Origin: Bimastos eiseni
Lineage: Eukaryota; Annelida; Clitellata; Crassiclitellata; Lumbricidae
Direction: 5' to 3'
Length of the DNA stretch: 64,000 nt
Assembly: GCA_959347315.1 (NCBI GenBank)
Contig: OY365812.1
Location: forward strand, 748,727 to 812,726
A model generated the notes under the pieces. That model saw only the letters and a list, made by a program, of their open reading frames with translations, did not search any database and was not told where the DNA came from. Made by a program: the position numbers and the translations under genes. Numbering within the stretch: position 1 is the stretch's first letter; each line of letters begins with the position of its first letter. Below, one piece after another: positions 10,830-21,899 of the stretch.

Positions 10830-11859
10830 CTAAGTAAATTATAAGAATGTTCAGTTGTATCGACGGCAATTACGTGTTTCAATTAGCAAAGGATCCTAAT
10901 ATGAGCATAATCTGTTATATGATACAAAGAAACAATCATGTTCTCAATTATTGCTCGCTTATGCGGCACATTTTACAGACATTTCTACTTACTTCTTAAG
11001 TCAACAACTGACTACATAGGTTTGTTAGTGTACCATGCCAAAACAACGCCACACGTACACTGTACATACATACAAGCACACAAACATGTTGCATACACAC
11101 ATACATGCAGCCATTCCAACATTCATCATAGATAGATACAAGTACATTTAGATAGACGCATCATCATAGACCTGAGGCCTTGGGTGTCCATTGCCGGGCG
11201 GAATGAGTAGGTTCACGTTGGAAGACGCCCTAGAACAGGTTGTATAGCACGGAAGATAACGTAGGTAATTAACTGTACATGTACACATTGTACAGACATC
11301 CTAATCATGGTCCATGGACCGAAAGCTAGTAGTTGTTCCACGCGATGTTGATCTTTTTTGTAGGTACATAAACCATAGATGCAATTTTGTAGATGTGGAT
11401 GCATAAAATACTTAAAACCATGCATTCACATGCAAAGACATTAATTGCTTCATTATATATATATGTGTGTATATATATATACATACAGACGCAGAACACG
11501 CAGACATACACACACAGGCACAGATACGCGTTGAAAACACTCGTGCCAATATCGCACAATCAAGTCCCATCAGGCATAGAAATAATCTCAGTATTATATG
11601 CGGTCTTCTTATAAGGCGGTTCATAATTGTCCGGAAAGACAGCGTTATTCTTTGGTGTATGTTTACATAGATGGAGACACAAATGAATGCTAACCAAATA
11701 GAACATACATGAAGCCGAATCTTAATTATACCAAGGAGAACAGTTCTGAGTTAACTAAACATCTGAAGACAGCAGTTTCCCTTGTTCGGTTCACGCTAGA
11801 AAGTTAATAAGTTTTATATCGAAAATCAATCATCAAAAGAAAACACAAATGCCACTTAC
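10830..11859. other. Intron with CA/TA simple repeats
   Basis: Intron 9 of the kinase gene. It holds CA-rich stretches (about 11045-11110 and 11470-11530), TA runs near 11455-11480 and an imperfect TAGATAGA patch near 11127. No exon recognised. Confidence 0.5.
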
Positions 11860-11987
11860 TCAACATCTTGGAACGTCATAAGTGGGCCAGGTGGCAGTGA
11901 TCCGATAAGGCATTCGTACGCAATAACTCCAATACTAAACAAATCAACCTCGTGGTCGTAAGGTCTTCGAACGAGAACCTCTGGGGC
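11860..11987 (-). CDS. Kinase-Kelch exon 9, APE to helix G
   Basis: Acceptor TTTCAAACCAG|GCC, donor GA|GTAAGT, phase 0 in, phase 2 out. It encodes APEVLVRRPYDHEVDLFSIG followed by VIAYECLIGSLPPGP. APE and DLFSIG are subdomains VIII and IX; the conserved W of DxWSxG is F here. Strong similarity to ULK ([20 protein letters not shown]). Confidence 0.88.
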
Positions 11988-12430
11988 CTGGTTTGAAAAA
12001 AAACGCAATGAACTAATTACACGGACCAAGTATCCTAAGTTCAATTTAATAAAATTGTAATCCCTGAATCAATTACCCGTTTGTTCTGCACTAAACTTGT
12101 AACTGTTGGCTACTTGAACTGCCACGTCAAACTAAACATGTTTTGCCAGGTCATTCATTGGAAATAATGATGCATTGCACATGTTTTCTACCATTCATGA
12201 CTTACAATAACTGGTTATGCCTGCTGTGTAGGCCTCAAATATTTTACATTTTCAAGAAAGTCACTAAATTTATTTCAGCTTCCACTATGCTAATCACACT
12301 CAAGACAATTGTGGTGCATTGAGATGAGTCGATTGATTGACTGGTTGAATTCTATATTTATCTGAACGATGAATGTCTTTTCTCAATATTTATGTGATTA
12401 AAATGTTGAATATAATTGCCTTAGTCATAC

Positions 12431-12504
12431 CATGTACAGCGGTGTTCCGCAATGTGCGTTCGCCATCTCTTCCTCATCAAGAACCCTTCCCATTCCAAAG
12501 TCCG
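12431..12504 (-). CDS. Kinase-Kelch exon 8, DFG and activation loop
   Basis: Acceptor TATTTTAG|CG, donor ATG|GTATGA, phase 1 in, phase 0 out. It encodes ADFGMGRVLDEEEMANAHCG and then TPLYM. The intact DFG and the CGTPLYM-APE junction with the next exon show a canonical activation segment with a threonine before the P+1 loop. Confidence 0.85.
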
Positions 12505-13416
12505 CTAAAATATATTGCACTATGTCAATTATTAACACTGCTCGATGAGTCTTTGCATCACAAGCATACATTCTTATGTAATTTACGAAACGTTCGCGCT
12601 GTCAATTTAGAAAATACAGCACGCTCTTCAATGATGCAAGATTAGGTAAAATCGTTGATGGTATAATCTAATGTAGAGACTTTTAACTCGAAGAATGAGT
12701 CTTAGTAATAGGCCTCATGCCTTTCAACAGCGATTACAATGTCAATGTTCAGAAAATTTTCTTTTTCTCAGTTGCTGTGACTGCAGCATGGTTTGCACAG
12801 TTTTGGCATCTAATTTGAAATGTAATAGTTTATAGCTGACTTCATGATTATGTGCAGATCAAAATTCGACTAGACTTTTGAACACTTATACAATATTGTA
12901 ATATATGTTTGCCCAAGACAACAACATTCGTATCTTCTTAAATGTCTAGACTTATTGTCAGAAAAGGCACAATTTATTTCTGCGTTAAACAATGCTACAA
13001 ATTGCACGTATTCAATAAAAGGCAGAAAATATATTTTCTTGCAGATTCCTAACGTCTTTTTGTTGAACGTCTTGTAGTGTGTTCGCTTCCATGAAATTTT
13101 TAATTGGTTAAGTGGCTTAGAATTCATACAGGGTAGAAAACTGCCTGTCCCACGATGTTACGAGATGCCATGCTCAGCATAGCTCAGCAATTCTAGCACA
13201 CATACTGAAATAGTTTATCATAATTTTCAAACATAGAAATTGAGGTTAGTCGAACGAGTCGAAAATCCACGTTACAGCTCAATTTGTGAGAACTGACCTA
13301 CCTGCACAATGTTGTCCGCTGCTGCGCTTGTTGTTATAACTATGGTTGGTCACACATAGTACAGTATTTCGGCATTTTTACGCTAAGGTAAGCTAATAAT
13401 CATGCAGTAAAGTTAC

Positions 13417-13539
13417 CGATTTTAAGTGTGATGTAGTGTGGACCTGGATACTTAGGACCAGAGAAGTCTAAGAGTATATTCTCTGGCTTCAAATCACGAT
13501 GAACGATGTGCTTGTCGTGTGCAACCTCCAACCCAGCCG
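13417..13539 (-). CDS. Kinase-Kelch exon 7, catalytic loop
   Basis: Acceptor CTTTATAG|CG, donor ATCG|GTAACT, phase 1 on both sides. It encodes AAGLEVAHDKHIVHRDLKP followed by ENILLDFSGPKYPGPH and ITLKI. HRD and the catalytic-loop lysine and asparagine are all present, so the enzyme would be active by sequence if the frame were intact. The segment after NILL is longer than in many kinases, as it is in ULK proteins. Confidence 0.85.
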
Positions 13540-13559
13540 CTATAAAGCAACAATATTAA

Positions 13560-13572
13560 ATATATATATTTA

Positions 13573-13614
<42 letters not shown>

Positions 13615-14820
13615 CAACAGTAACACCATAATCAAGCCATAACGAAATGGTTTTATCATCACCTCAATCAACAGTGATAACAATGCGTACCAAAACAATA
13701 GTACACGGAGAGGAGGGATAGGACTAAACCGGAAAGAAAGAACCCCTAAGGTACCAATGGTTCCCGCTAACAGAGCCTACTCTTTCCTACATAAAATAAA
13801 GCAGCAGGTTCAGAAAATTAAAAACATAATTCATTATCTTAACTAGTTAACTAATGCTGTATGTGCATATACTAATTACTTAGAGTGGTAGTTAAAAGGT
13901 GTCATTTGTACTTTATGTTATAGAGTAGGATAATGCTGGATATACGAGTTTCAATTGGTATCATATTCCAAGTAATAGGTCCTATGTATTTAATTGAAAA
14001 TTGACGAGTGTTAGCTCTACAAAGGATAGGTCTATAACAGTACGATAGCTGTATTAGTCTTATTGTATAATCTGATTTCTACACATTAAGCAACAAGACG
14101 TTTATTAAATTCACAAAGCGTGGCAATAGTAATATAGTTGTTGTTGCTGCAATCGTTGCGATTTGTTGAACAGAGTTACTCAATATCTCGCTTAACAAAA
14201 TAATAAAGTTCTAAATGTCAACCCGCTTTCTCCTTCTTCATAAAACGAACTAACATTCAAGGTTCTCCTTCTTTCCTATCTATCGACAGACTTTTCAATG
14301 CAAGAACTAACTACATAAAAGACTCAGACTTTTAATTTAAACTTCTTATTCAATTCAAACAGAATGAATATCAACTACAAATCGCAAATATCAACGAAAC
14401 AGCCACAATGCTAAATTTCCACATAGTCTCTATTCAAACACACTACTACTAAATTTGCTCGTTAGCATCTATCTTAAAGTTCGCGCGCGCTGACTTCATC
14501 ACGCGCACAGCCAATACAGCAGTGGCCTAGCGCCTGAAACCGATCGTCGCCTAGCTACTTAAAATCTGTGCGCCGCGCCTACACTTTGCAATAATATATC
14601 TTGACTGATATGTATCTATTAACAATTTATACGATCTAAACTAAGCAGTGTGAAACATACGTTCACAGTATCGTACAAACGATAGTTTCGATATTTCAAA
14701 CAGCATTACGCATAAAATTCATGTATTTAGGGAGAGGTTTACGAGTTCAAACCTCCATATAAGTCCATGCATTACTGCTAATAAAACCTGTATGATGACA
14801 AACAGAAGTAGGCCTAGCAC
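13560..14820. other. Intron sequence with TA repeat
   Basis: First part of the 2.7-kb intron between kinase exons 6 and 7. A TATATATTTATTTATTTAT run followed by a TA dinucleotide run lies at about 13555-13612. A variant TTAAAAGGTGTC core lies at 13892-13903. No exon recognised. Confidence 0.5.
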
Positions 14821-14829
14821 CGATAACCT

Positions 14830-15130
14830 AGAGAGGCCATAAGGGGATGGACCTACGTGGAGCTGGAGGACACGTGAATCACACAAATGGAGTGCTCCTT
14901 AACGAATGAGTTCATCTAGATGAGGAGGCTACCAGACAGGCTAAATGAGAAATCTAGACGCTTGAGCAAAGTATCATGATCGACAGAATCGAAAGCGGCA
15001 CTGACGTCAAAAAAGCCAGTAGAGTGTGCTGTAAATTATCTATAACCACATAAATGTCAGAACGGAGATGGTGTAAAAGCGTCTTCAATAGAGTGACCTT
15101 TCCGAAAGCCAGATTGGCTCTTAATTTACC
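14830..15130 (-). mobile_element. LINE reverse-transcriptase fragment (motif A region)
   Basis: Minus-strand translation gives TGFFDVSAAFDSVDHDTLLK (motif A of CR1/L2-type non-LTR reverse transcriptase), then RLDFSFSLSGSLLI and NSFVKEHSICV, matching the GLSGSVLxWxxSFL..R region with one stop. A dead fragment in the intron of the kinase gene. Confidence 0.75.
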
Positions 15131-15189
15131 GGAATCAACTTATTTGACTCTAACTAAACAGTGAGCTGGTAAGCACAACTCAAAATCTT

Positions 15190-15610
15190 TGCTCATGGTG
15201 CATTCTGAGCAACCGCTTCACAAGTCGCGAGAGTCCTTGAAACCACGACGGCCCTTGACCTCTGGATGTCTTCTAACAGTCTCTGCCTGAATGCGGATAA
15301 AATCCAATTCGTCTGGCTTGGTGGCTGAGCAAAAGAAGCCAAGCATTGAATTTCCCCGCATGTATGGTACTACTGCTCAAGCGAAATGCTTTGCCTAGGT
15401 CGACTCCTTTAGTTGGAACCATCTTCCGGAGTAACCGAGGGCTTGAGCTCCTCAACCTTCCGCTTGCTCTTTATCTAAACACGTTTGGAGGGACTGTCTT
15501 GTTTGTTAGAGACGACACTGATTTCGATCGGTAGATCCTCTGAATCGCTGAGTGGCTCGAAATAAATGTTCATTCAGTCATTAACAAAAATTCTATAGAA
15601 CCCCTTCCAG
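15190..15610 (+). mobile_element. LINE reverse-transcriptase fragment, opposite strand
   Basis: Plus-strand translation around 15230-15330 reads ALDLWMSSNSLCLNADKIQF followed by VWLGG, matching the DL..WM..N.LxLNxDKTxFxxLG block that follows the catalytic YADD in CR1/L2-type elements. Several stops follow. It lies head to head with the fragments on either side. Confidence 0.7.
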
Positions 15611-15630
15611 AAACCTATTTACCGGCGCTC

Positions 15631-16250
15631 TCAGCCAGGCCGCGGCCAAACAAAAAAGAGGATGCGGTAGAAGGCCGGTATGTGGTTCCTAGGAAGTATG
15701 CGTAGAGTCCATTCTAAATGGAGTGACCCACAACCGAGAAGGTTGGGTGCTGTTTGATCGACGATCGAGCTCGCAGGACCAGCAGCTCCCCTATGCGAGG
15801 AACGGAGGGCCCTACGATAAGATATGTCAGAAACCGGGCAACGGATACTACTTAAAATGACGGGCACTATCAACAAGGCACCGCCAAACATGCACTGCAA
15901 TCTTGTAGCTAATGCGCTTCGAGACAGGAAGCCAGAGCAGGACGTCATGCATGTATGTTGTAACTGGGGCATATTTTGGAATATGTCCAACAAGCCTGGC
16001 AGCAGAGCGATTGACCCGTCAAGGCGCCCTATTAGTCCAGCCAGAAGACCTACAAGAACGGAACAACAGTGATCAACCCTACTGGTGACAAAAGCATGAA
16101 CAATAACTAGGGCAGAGTCACGAGAGAAGGAACGTAGAACAACACTCAACTGACGAAGCTGATAGCAACAGTCTCGCGTAACCGAGTAACGTGCTGCGAA
16201 AGACTGAGCAATTACAATTACAAAGAACTTTTACAAATTTATTATGATGC
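15631..16250 (-). mobile_element. LINE reverse-transcriptase C-terminal fragment
   Basis: Minus-strand frame encodes SFSRDSALVIVHAFVTSRVD followed by HCCSVLVGLLAGLIGRLD, the HAFVTSRxDYCNxLL.GL motif of CR1/L2-like elements, upstream of a degenerate tail. The same family occurs at 40310-40910 on the minus strand. An ACAACCGAGAAG-type segment near 15728 is shared with 40480. Confidence 0.8.
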
Positions 16251-16266
16251 AGTGATAAACTCTTAC

Positions 16267-16317
16267 CAATCTGTCTTAGAAAAAGTCTGAGCGTACGTTC
16301 ATCAAGTGTTTCTTTGC
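16267..16317 (-). CDS. Kinase-Kelch exon 6, helices D-E
   Basis: Acceptor TTTCTTAG|GC, donor ATTG|GTAAGA, phase 1 on both sides. With the split serine codon it reads SKETLDERTLRLFLRQI, matching ULK GTLSEDTIRVFLHQI. Confidence 0.78.
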
Positions 16318-16639
16318 CTAAGAAACAGGAAAAATGAACATGGGTTTTCATTAACATAACTTTAATAACTTCATCGTACATTGAACAATGATCACATAAG
16401 ACTTTTAACCCTTTAACGATCAACTTAATCGCTGATTTTATGGCTATTTAACTACAGCTGAGAAATTGAGCGTTCGTCACTATTTTTTTATCAAATGTTA
16501 GACGATCGTTGTTTTGTGATCGCAATAATCATCGCAATAATTATACTTGCAGTATGTGTGCAGTTACATGGATCAATGTTTTATAAATTATACACCACTC
16601 CTGCCTGAGATCTAAGATGTGATCTGTGGAAGGACTTAC

Positions 16640-16676
16640 TTTTAAGATATTCTGCCAAGTTTCCTCCGTTACAAAG
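16640..16676 (-). CDS. Kinase-Kelch exon 5, hinge
   Basis: A 37-bp exon, acceptor CTTCTTCAG|CTT, donor AAAA|GTAAGT, phase 0 in and phase 1 out. It encodes LCNGGNLAEYLK, the hinge and start of helix D, very close to the ULK1/2 hinge CNGGDLADYL. This is the main reason for choosing ULK over other kinase families. Confidence 0.78.
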
Positions 16677-17226
16677 CTGAAGAAGATAAAGATAAATCTG
16701 TGAAACATTCATTATTAACATTATAATAAAACTAAATGTAAGCAAATATGAACATAATTTCGTCTCATGTGGATATTTTTTTGGGCCGATGCTGCGATGA
16801 AATATATTCCGTGGTTTTACTTGGATCAAATAGACCAAGCGGGATATATATAACAAATCTGCTAATGGATTCATTACAATTATTTCTGTTTGAAACAGAA
16901 AATTAGTAGCGCTGACTAGCTGCTTAACCACTCTATCGTATTGGGAGTATAGGCCCTATCATATGTTGAACTAGGCGTATTGTTAGTCGAAGAGGAATGT
17001 AAGGAACAAAATCATCTAAAATATGTTGGAGAACAAAGGTTGAGATGAGGTCCAACGAACAGAATTTTCAAGTAAAACACAGACGAAGCAATCATCCACG
17101 TCAACCTAGTATTGATAACGAAGCTAACAGTTCTCTTAGGACAGTAAATATTGTATGAAAATGAGAAGTTCATTAAAGGCCCAGAAGAACTGTTCTTATA
17201 GATATATGGAACAATGCATCTCTTAC

Positions 17227-17259
17227 CTCCATGACGAAGTACACATAATCACCCTGCTG
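17227..17259 (-). CDS. Kinase-Kelch exon 4, 33-bp microexon
   Basis: Acceptor TATGTAG|CAG, donor GAG|GTAAGA, phase 0. It encodes QQGDYVYFVME, the subdomain V strand and the first hinge residue. Short, but flanked by good splice sites and in exactly the expected place. Confidence 0.7.
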
Positions 17260-17593
17260 CTACATAAAAAACCCACATAATTATATATATATATATATAT
17301 ATATATTCAGATGTGCATATTATTCATTTAATATAGATAGTAGAGGTGGCTCCCATGTATTTGACCTGATCAGTCCGCACAAGCCTTTGTGACATATTTG
17401 AACAGCTTTGAATTGATCTAATACAAATAATATTCAAGAACTCTGCTCCAGCAGAAGAAGATTATGCCAGAAGACAAAAAACAATCACTCGAGATATTAT
17501 TATTGCATTATTGAATAAAATAATTGCAAAGACTTTAACTTGCCATATATAAGACCATAAACATTAAATTATAACAGATAAACCAACACTTAC

Positions 17594-17644
17594 CTCCCAG
17601 TGCAACAGAGTGACGATGTTCTTATGTGGTGGATCTGACAACCT
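17594..17644 (-). CDS. Kinase-Kelch exon 3 (subdomain IV)
   Basis: A 51-bp exon, acceptor TGCTTAG|AGG, donor GAG|GTAAGT, phase 0 on both sides. It encodes RLSDPPHKNIVTLLHWE, matching the HxNIVxL segment of kinase subdomain IV (ULK: LQHENIVALYD). Confidence 0.75.
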
Positions 17645-18293
17645 CTAAGCAAGAAAAGTCGTCAAATAACTTTCAAAGATAAAGTTGACAACTTTCGCTT
17701 ATGAAAAACCATCCAAACACTTACATGGATTTAAGAAATTCTTTTCGCCAAACTCATGTTTCCCATCAAGAAGGAGAATATCAATGAGCGTATGAAAACA
17801 GACAAAAGTCTTTAAGCGAATTTCAGAGCAATGACATGTTAAAGTAAAAACATGGGTTTCTCGGGACCCTCTTTTATCTGGTAGATGGTGCATTTCCTTA
17901 ATTAAGATAGTTCTGATTACATATTATCTTTGATGATGTAAACTTGTCGAAGTGGAGCTCTTCAAGGAGGACTCGTTCGAGTGGGTAGACAAAATAAAAT
18001 TTTTTGCATTTTTGTCATTTCTTTTCTTAATTATTGATTTATGTGCCTAGAAAATTTGATACATTGCATTGTCATGCAGGTCTGAAATGTGTGCATAATT
18101 TTAGCTGTGTAGACCGACCTGAAAAAGAGTTTAAAGATTACGGTCCGACCGTGACAAACTTTATGCATGCCAGGTTAAATAAAAAAAATGGTAAAAAGAG
18201 CAATTTATGTATAATATATGCGGCGTCGTGGCACAATTGTTCGAAATCCTCAAACCTTGTGGCATAGAATTTCAAACTAAAACGGTAGCCTAC
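17645..18293. other. Intron 2 of the kinase gene
   Basis: No repeat family or further exon recognised. Several AT-rich stretches only. The first intron (18415-19059) is likewise featureless. Confidence 0.5.
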
Positions 18294-18414
18294 CTTCAAA
18301 ATATCAATTTCTCTTTTAATCAAATCAGGATTAAATCAGGATTAAATCAGGGGATGATTTCAATTTGTGGCTCTCTGCATGAATCTCCTTTATCGCAACG
18401 ACCTTCTTTGAGTC
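18294..18414 (-). pseudogene. Kinase-Kelch exon 2 with 22-bp frameshifting insertion
   Basis: Acceptor TTTTAG|GAC, donor AAG|GTAGGC, both phase 0. The exon encodes DSKKVVAIKEIHAESHK, including the catalytic lysine of VAIK, and ends IKREIDILK. Between them the 11-bp unit CCTGATTTAAT appears twice more than expected (plus-strand 18322-18343, AAATCAGGATT x2 followed by AAATCAGGGG). The insertion of 22 bp shifts the frame and introduces stops. Removing exactly 22 bp restores 33 continuous codons that align with ULK, so the lesion is recent and came from slippage. Confidence 0.75.
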
Positions 18415-19059
18415 CTAAAACAATATACAGAAAGACAATTGAGCATGCATAACCTCATTAAGAAATCAATGGAACTTTTAGGATTTCTAATAATTATTAT
18501 ATCCAATCGATTGACTCCTCTAACCGTGATATTATTATGAATGCAGCGTCAATCAGCAGCTGTTCAAGTGAAATAGTATTTTAAAAAATAAATCGTATTC
18601 CGTTGGAGAGGCTCTTTTCAGGGAAGGCCAGAGTAGTTCAAAGAATCAAAATGCATTACAATCACATCCATACGGGCTTCATATGGGTCGCATGCAGGAC
18701 TATTGGTTTTATAATGGACCCCATGTTCAAATGCTTTCAGGGCGAAGCCATCGTTTGTAAGCTAATTGAAATTAACGAGTCTAACATTTTGACTAGAAAA
18801 TTTAAGTAGCAATTGGTCACATGCTTTTGGAAGCTGGTTCACCTTAGCGCCAATATAATATTTACTTAATTGGAATTTATTAGCGTTCAACCGTGAATGA
18901 GGTTAAATAATTAAATTGTCGCCTTTGGTTCCGGTTTCTGATCGAATGAAGCAACGGTAATGAATTTCAATCAAGGCAACATAATTATAAGCAGCAGTGC
19001 TCGTAATATTTTATTTTAATAATAAAACATAATTATATGAATAGTGTGATGTGACGAAC

Positions 19060-19161
19060 CGTTTTGTTATGGCCCTTGTAGACTTTGCCGTAAGCACCCT
19101 CTCCTATTTTATCTTTATCATCGTATTCGTAATCTCCAAAGACCTTCAGATTGTTGCTCAT
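19060..19161 (-). CDS. Kinase-Kelch exon 1: start codon and P-loop
   Basis: ATG at 19161-19159 opens a frame reading MSNNLKVFGDYEYDDKDKIG and then the glycine-rich loop GEGAYGKVYKGHNKT. An in-frame TGA about seven codons upstream supports this ATG as the start. The proposed donor is AAAACG|GTTCGT (weak), phase 0, which joins correctly to exon 2 and gives HNKT-DSKKVVAIK. The short leader before the kinase fold matches ULK kinases, which begin almost directly with the kinase domain. Confidence 0.75.
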
Positions 19162-19610
19162 GATTTGTGGTCTCTCTGGTCATAGGTTTGACAAGAAAAT
19201 CTTTGTCTTGCTCATCAAATCCACATTTCAAATCCTGTTTATCATGCACAAGAAATTCACGCCATGCATTATCGCCAACGACTATAATTATTATGATCAT
19301 TCATTTTCAAAAAAGAGCATATCATGCATACGACCATGTTATGGTCATATGTATGATATGTAAATGCAGTAAAAACTCGATTCTGTATATCACAGACTGG
19401 TGAGTTTTCTTATTGATGTTAGGCCTATATTGCGATGGATAAATATAATAGATTATTAATGCTGTTAGGCCTAAATTTCCCTAGGTAGCTATGATCTTAA
19501 ACAATTTTGACACTGTTTTTTTTAAATATGATTTTCAAAACAATTACTATCAAGAGTATGATTATGATAATTAGAGTTGCACAAAATAAATTAACTCGAG
19601 AACACAGGTA

Positions 19611-20250
19611 TAAATTGTAGAATGGTTTGGAGGATAGTATTGTCTCAGTGGGCACTAGTATCATCGCTTTTAAGTTAAGAGGAGACTTTGAAAGTTGGGC
19701 TATTAATCATGTCCAGAACAAATTTCAGTGATTTTAACACAGACTAAACGTCTTCTGAACCAGGCTAAACACTTGTTATGTTAAGCTCACTTGACCATCA
19801 TTCAATCATTTTGCCATTTAACTTACACGTACACTGTACAAGTGCCATAGCCATCAAAGCAGCGGTCCAGTTATATTGTTAAGTCTCTTTCAAGTGCATT
19901 TTTGTGACCTTTGATTTGGTATTCCACAAAGGATCAGTCTTGCCTAAAAGAATACTAAAATAATGATAATTATTGATTTAGAGCCTTTAAATTCCTTTGA
20001 ACATTCCAATGTCCTTACCTTGCCATAAATACGAAAACGAAGGGATTGGAAGTAATCATAAATATGAAAGTAAAACGATGGATCACACTCACGTAATCCT
20101 TGAAGAAGCAACATTCAACTAAAACAGATTCAGTTATCAGTTCTGACTTGAAAAAAAATCTAGATTTCTTTATTTTAAACAATACCCGTAAATGCGATGG
20201 CAGCCTATACGATTAGAAATGCAACAGTAAGCTAAACTGTAGCCTATAAA
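19611..20250. repeat. 640-bp duplicated segment, copy 1
   Basis: This segment (starting AAATTGTAGAATGGTTTGG, ending CTGTAGCCTATAAA) recurs almost unchanged at 50414-51054 in the same orientation, with only scattered substitutions. On the minus strand it contains splice-like signals: CTGTTTTAG|TTGAATGTTG, GGATTAC|GTGAGTG, TATGGCAAG|GTAAGG and TTCTTTTAG|GCAAGAC. These could be exons of an unknown gene or chance within a transposon. In copy 2 the reading GTTGAATGTTGCTTC has become GTTGAATGTTGATTC (a stop in one frame). It lies just upstream of the kinase start at 19161. Confidence 0.7.
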
Positions 20251-20334
20251 TTATATCATACATAGAAACAATGCTCATACTTTCATTTACCGATGTTGGG
20301 CTTGGAGAACCGATGAGTATACTAATATGTGGTA

Positions 20335-20425
20335 CTCTGAAAATTTATATATATATATATATAATTATATTTATATATATACATTGTAGTGGCCTTGGTC
20401 ATATATATATATATAAATATAAAAG
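20335..20425. repeat. TA-rich simple repeats
   Basis: Two TATATATA runs (about 20347-20382 and 20402-20420) flank a CATTGTAGTGGCCTTGGTC island. No gene. Confidence 0.7.
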
Positions 20426-20764
20426 TGGAAGTCAAAGATATTGAAGGATTCAATGTCATTTGCGTCTTGTTGTGAAATCCAATTTATCTGTTTCAATGCT
20501 GTCAATAAACCATTCATCTGACAATATGACCATACATTGCAATATGGTATCCATTTTTCCAAGTATACTATGTATCTATGAATCAGGCTATTTTTGGCAA
20601 GTGATACCAACACATTATTCGAGCTATGCACAACGGTGTAATTATAACAATCCAGAATGTCAATGTACGATTTATTTTAAATCGTTTGAAACTTACTGTT
20701 CAGACTAAAAGTTATTCACGGAATCCTAGTCTTCACCTCATGGAACCCTAGGGTTTCGCGGAAT

Positions 20765-21015
20765 ACAATTTGGGAAACGCTGGTGTAGAGGATTCTACGC
20801 CGTATGGTCTTGTACCCAAGCATCGAGAAGATGCCTCGACCCTTCAAGATAGAGGACCAACATGCATTCCGCCCAACGGGATCAACAACGGCTGCAATCG
20901 TTGCAATCTTTAAAAAACATCACAGAGCAACTCAATAAAAATGAATATTTCATCGTCATATCAATGTAAGGCATTCGACTCAATCCGGCATGGGGCTATA
21001 GTTACCGACTTTCAC
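20765..21015 (+). mobile_element. LINE reverse-transcriptase fragment
   Basis: Plus-strand translation gives IEDQHAFRPTGSTTAAIVAI then FKNITEQLNKNEYFIVIS and FDSIRHGAIV. This matches the QxAFRPxxSTTxAxxxI...FVVxxDFSKAFDxVRH region of non-LTR reverse transcriptases. The AFD motif is shifted and broken, so this is a relic. Confidence 0.75.
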
Positions 21016-21239
21016 CCAGTGATTATTCATTGATTTACTGCAACAGTTACATTGGATATGGAGATGATTTGAGCATAAACGCCATGTGCTTACATGTACA
21101 AGAATGAAGATAATTGACAAATAAATGATGCGACGCACGTAATAATTGATATAAGTATTTGTTGTCTTTCTGTAATTTAAGTAACATACCCACACAATAC
21201 GACATTAAACAATTGACGCAACCTATGGAAGGTTATTTT

Positions 21240-21890
21240 ATTGCCCATCTTTTCATGTACCACATTATTTAAAACATTATGCTGGAGAATCAACTACCTA
21301 AGCTACCACAAAATAGTGCTACCATGTAAAGCTTAAATGAAATAGGTTTCGACACCTCTAGGTCTTTTTAATGCAGGGTGATATTTGTCTCATCTTGCAC
21401 AAACGTGTAAGTAGTAAATATCTCAAATGCACAATAGGGTGGTCCTTATCTGTGGTGACATTTTTTTATAGTTTTTCAGTGCTCCCACCATACCATATGG
21501 TACTTCCTTAATAGAAAATAATTCCCACCAAATATTTTGGAGATTAGAGTGTATTTAGGGTGTGCTCAAGCCGGTCAAAGTCAAAGAAAATAATTTTATA
21601 CGAAAAACTTATTTAGTTTCGAAAATTGATAAAACATAAACTGCAGTTGTTTCCAAAATGTTTAACACAGAAGATGATAGATTAATGACCAAAATTAGGT
21701 TTATAATGATAATTTTAACTTTTACACGAAAATAATGTAATCTGGATAATAATTGAAATTTGTGACAATTTGGTGTGCAGTAGCATAATGGCAATTTTAC
21801 TTACATTTCAGCATTGCTAATTTTGCACTGCATATTTTGGTCAAAGGTCATATGACACTGCACTGTCTATATCACCCAACAGCTGCCATT
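21240..21890. other. Spacer, no gene seen
   Basis: AT-rich sequence without recognisable exons or named repeats, between a LINE relic and a transposon-like coding relic. Confidence 0.4.
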
Positions 21891-21899
21891 AGTAGTAGT

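Larger units (their letters stand above)
8590..19161 (-). pseudogene. ULK/Atg1-like protein kinase fused to Kelch domain, two disabling lesions
   Basis: Twelve exons chain in order with matching splice phases: 19161-19060, 18414-18294, 17644-17594, 17259-17227, 16676-16640, 16317-16267, 13539-13417, 12504-12431, 11987-11860, 10829-10747, 10083-10051 and 9488-8590. Without the lesions the product would be about 570 residues: an N-terminal kinase domain directly followed by a Kelch domain. Visible kinase motifs are GEGAYGKVYKG (P-loop), VVAIKEI (catalytic Lys), HRDLKPENILL (catalytic loop), ADFGMGR (DFG), CGTPLYMAPE (activation segment) and LLEKDENKRFG with NHPILD (C-lobe). The closest family by eye is ULK/Atg1 (CNGGNLAEYL resembles ULK CNGGDLADYL). 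Exon 2 has a 22-bp insertion causing a frameshift, and exon 12 an in-frame TAG. A broken gene, or a null allele of a working one, fits best. Kinase-Kelch fusion is unusual. Confidence 0.8.

Noticed and set aside
10747..19161. Kinase belonging to the TBK1/IKK family
   Set aside because: The hinge (LCNGGNLAEYL), the HRDLKPENILL loop and CGTPLYMAPE fit ULK/Atg1 better than the HRDxKPGN or GTxxYLxPE patterns of TBK1/IKK; profile searches would settle it.
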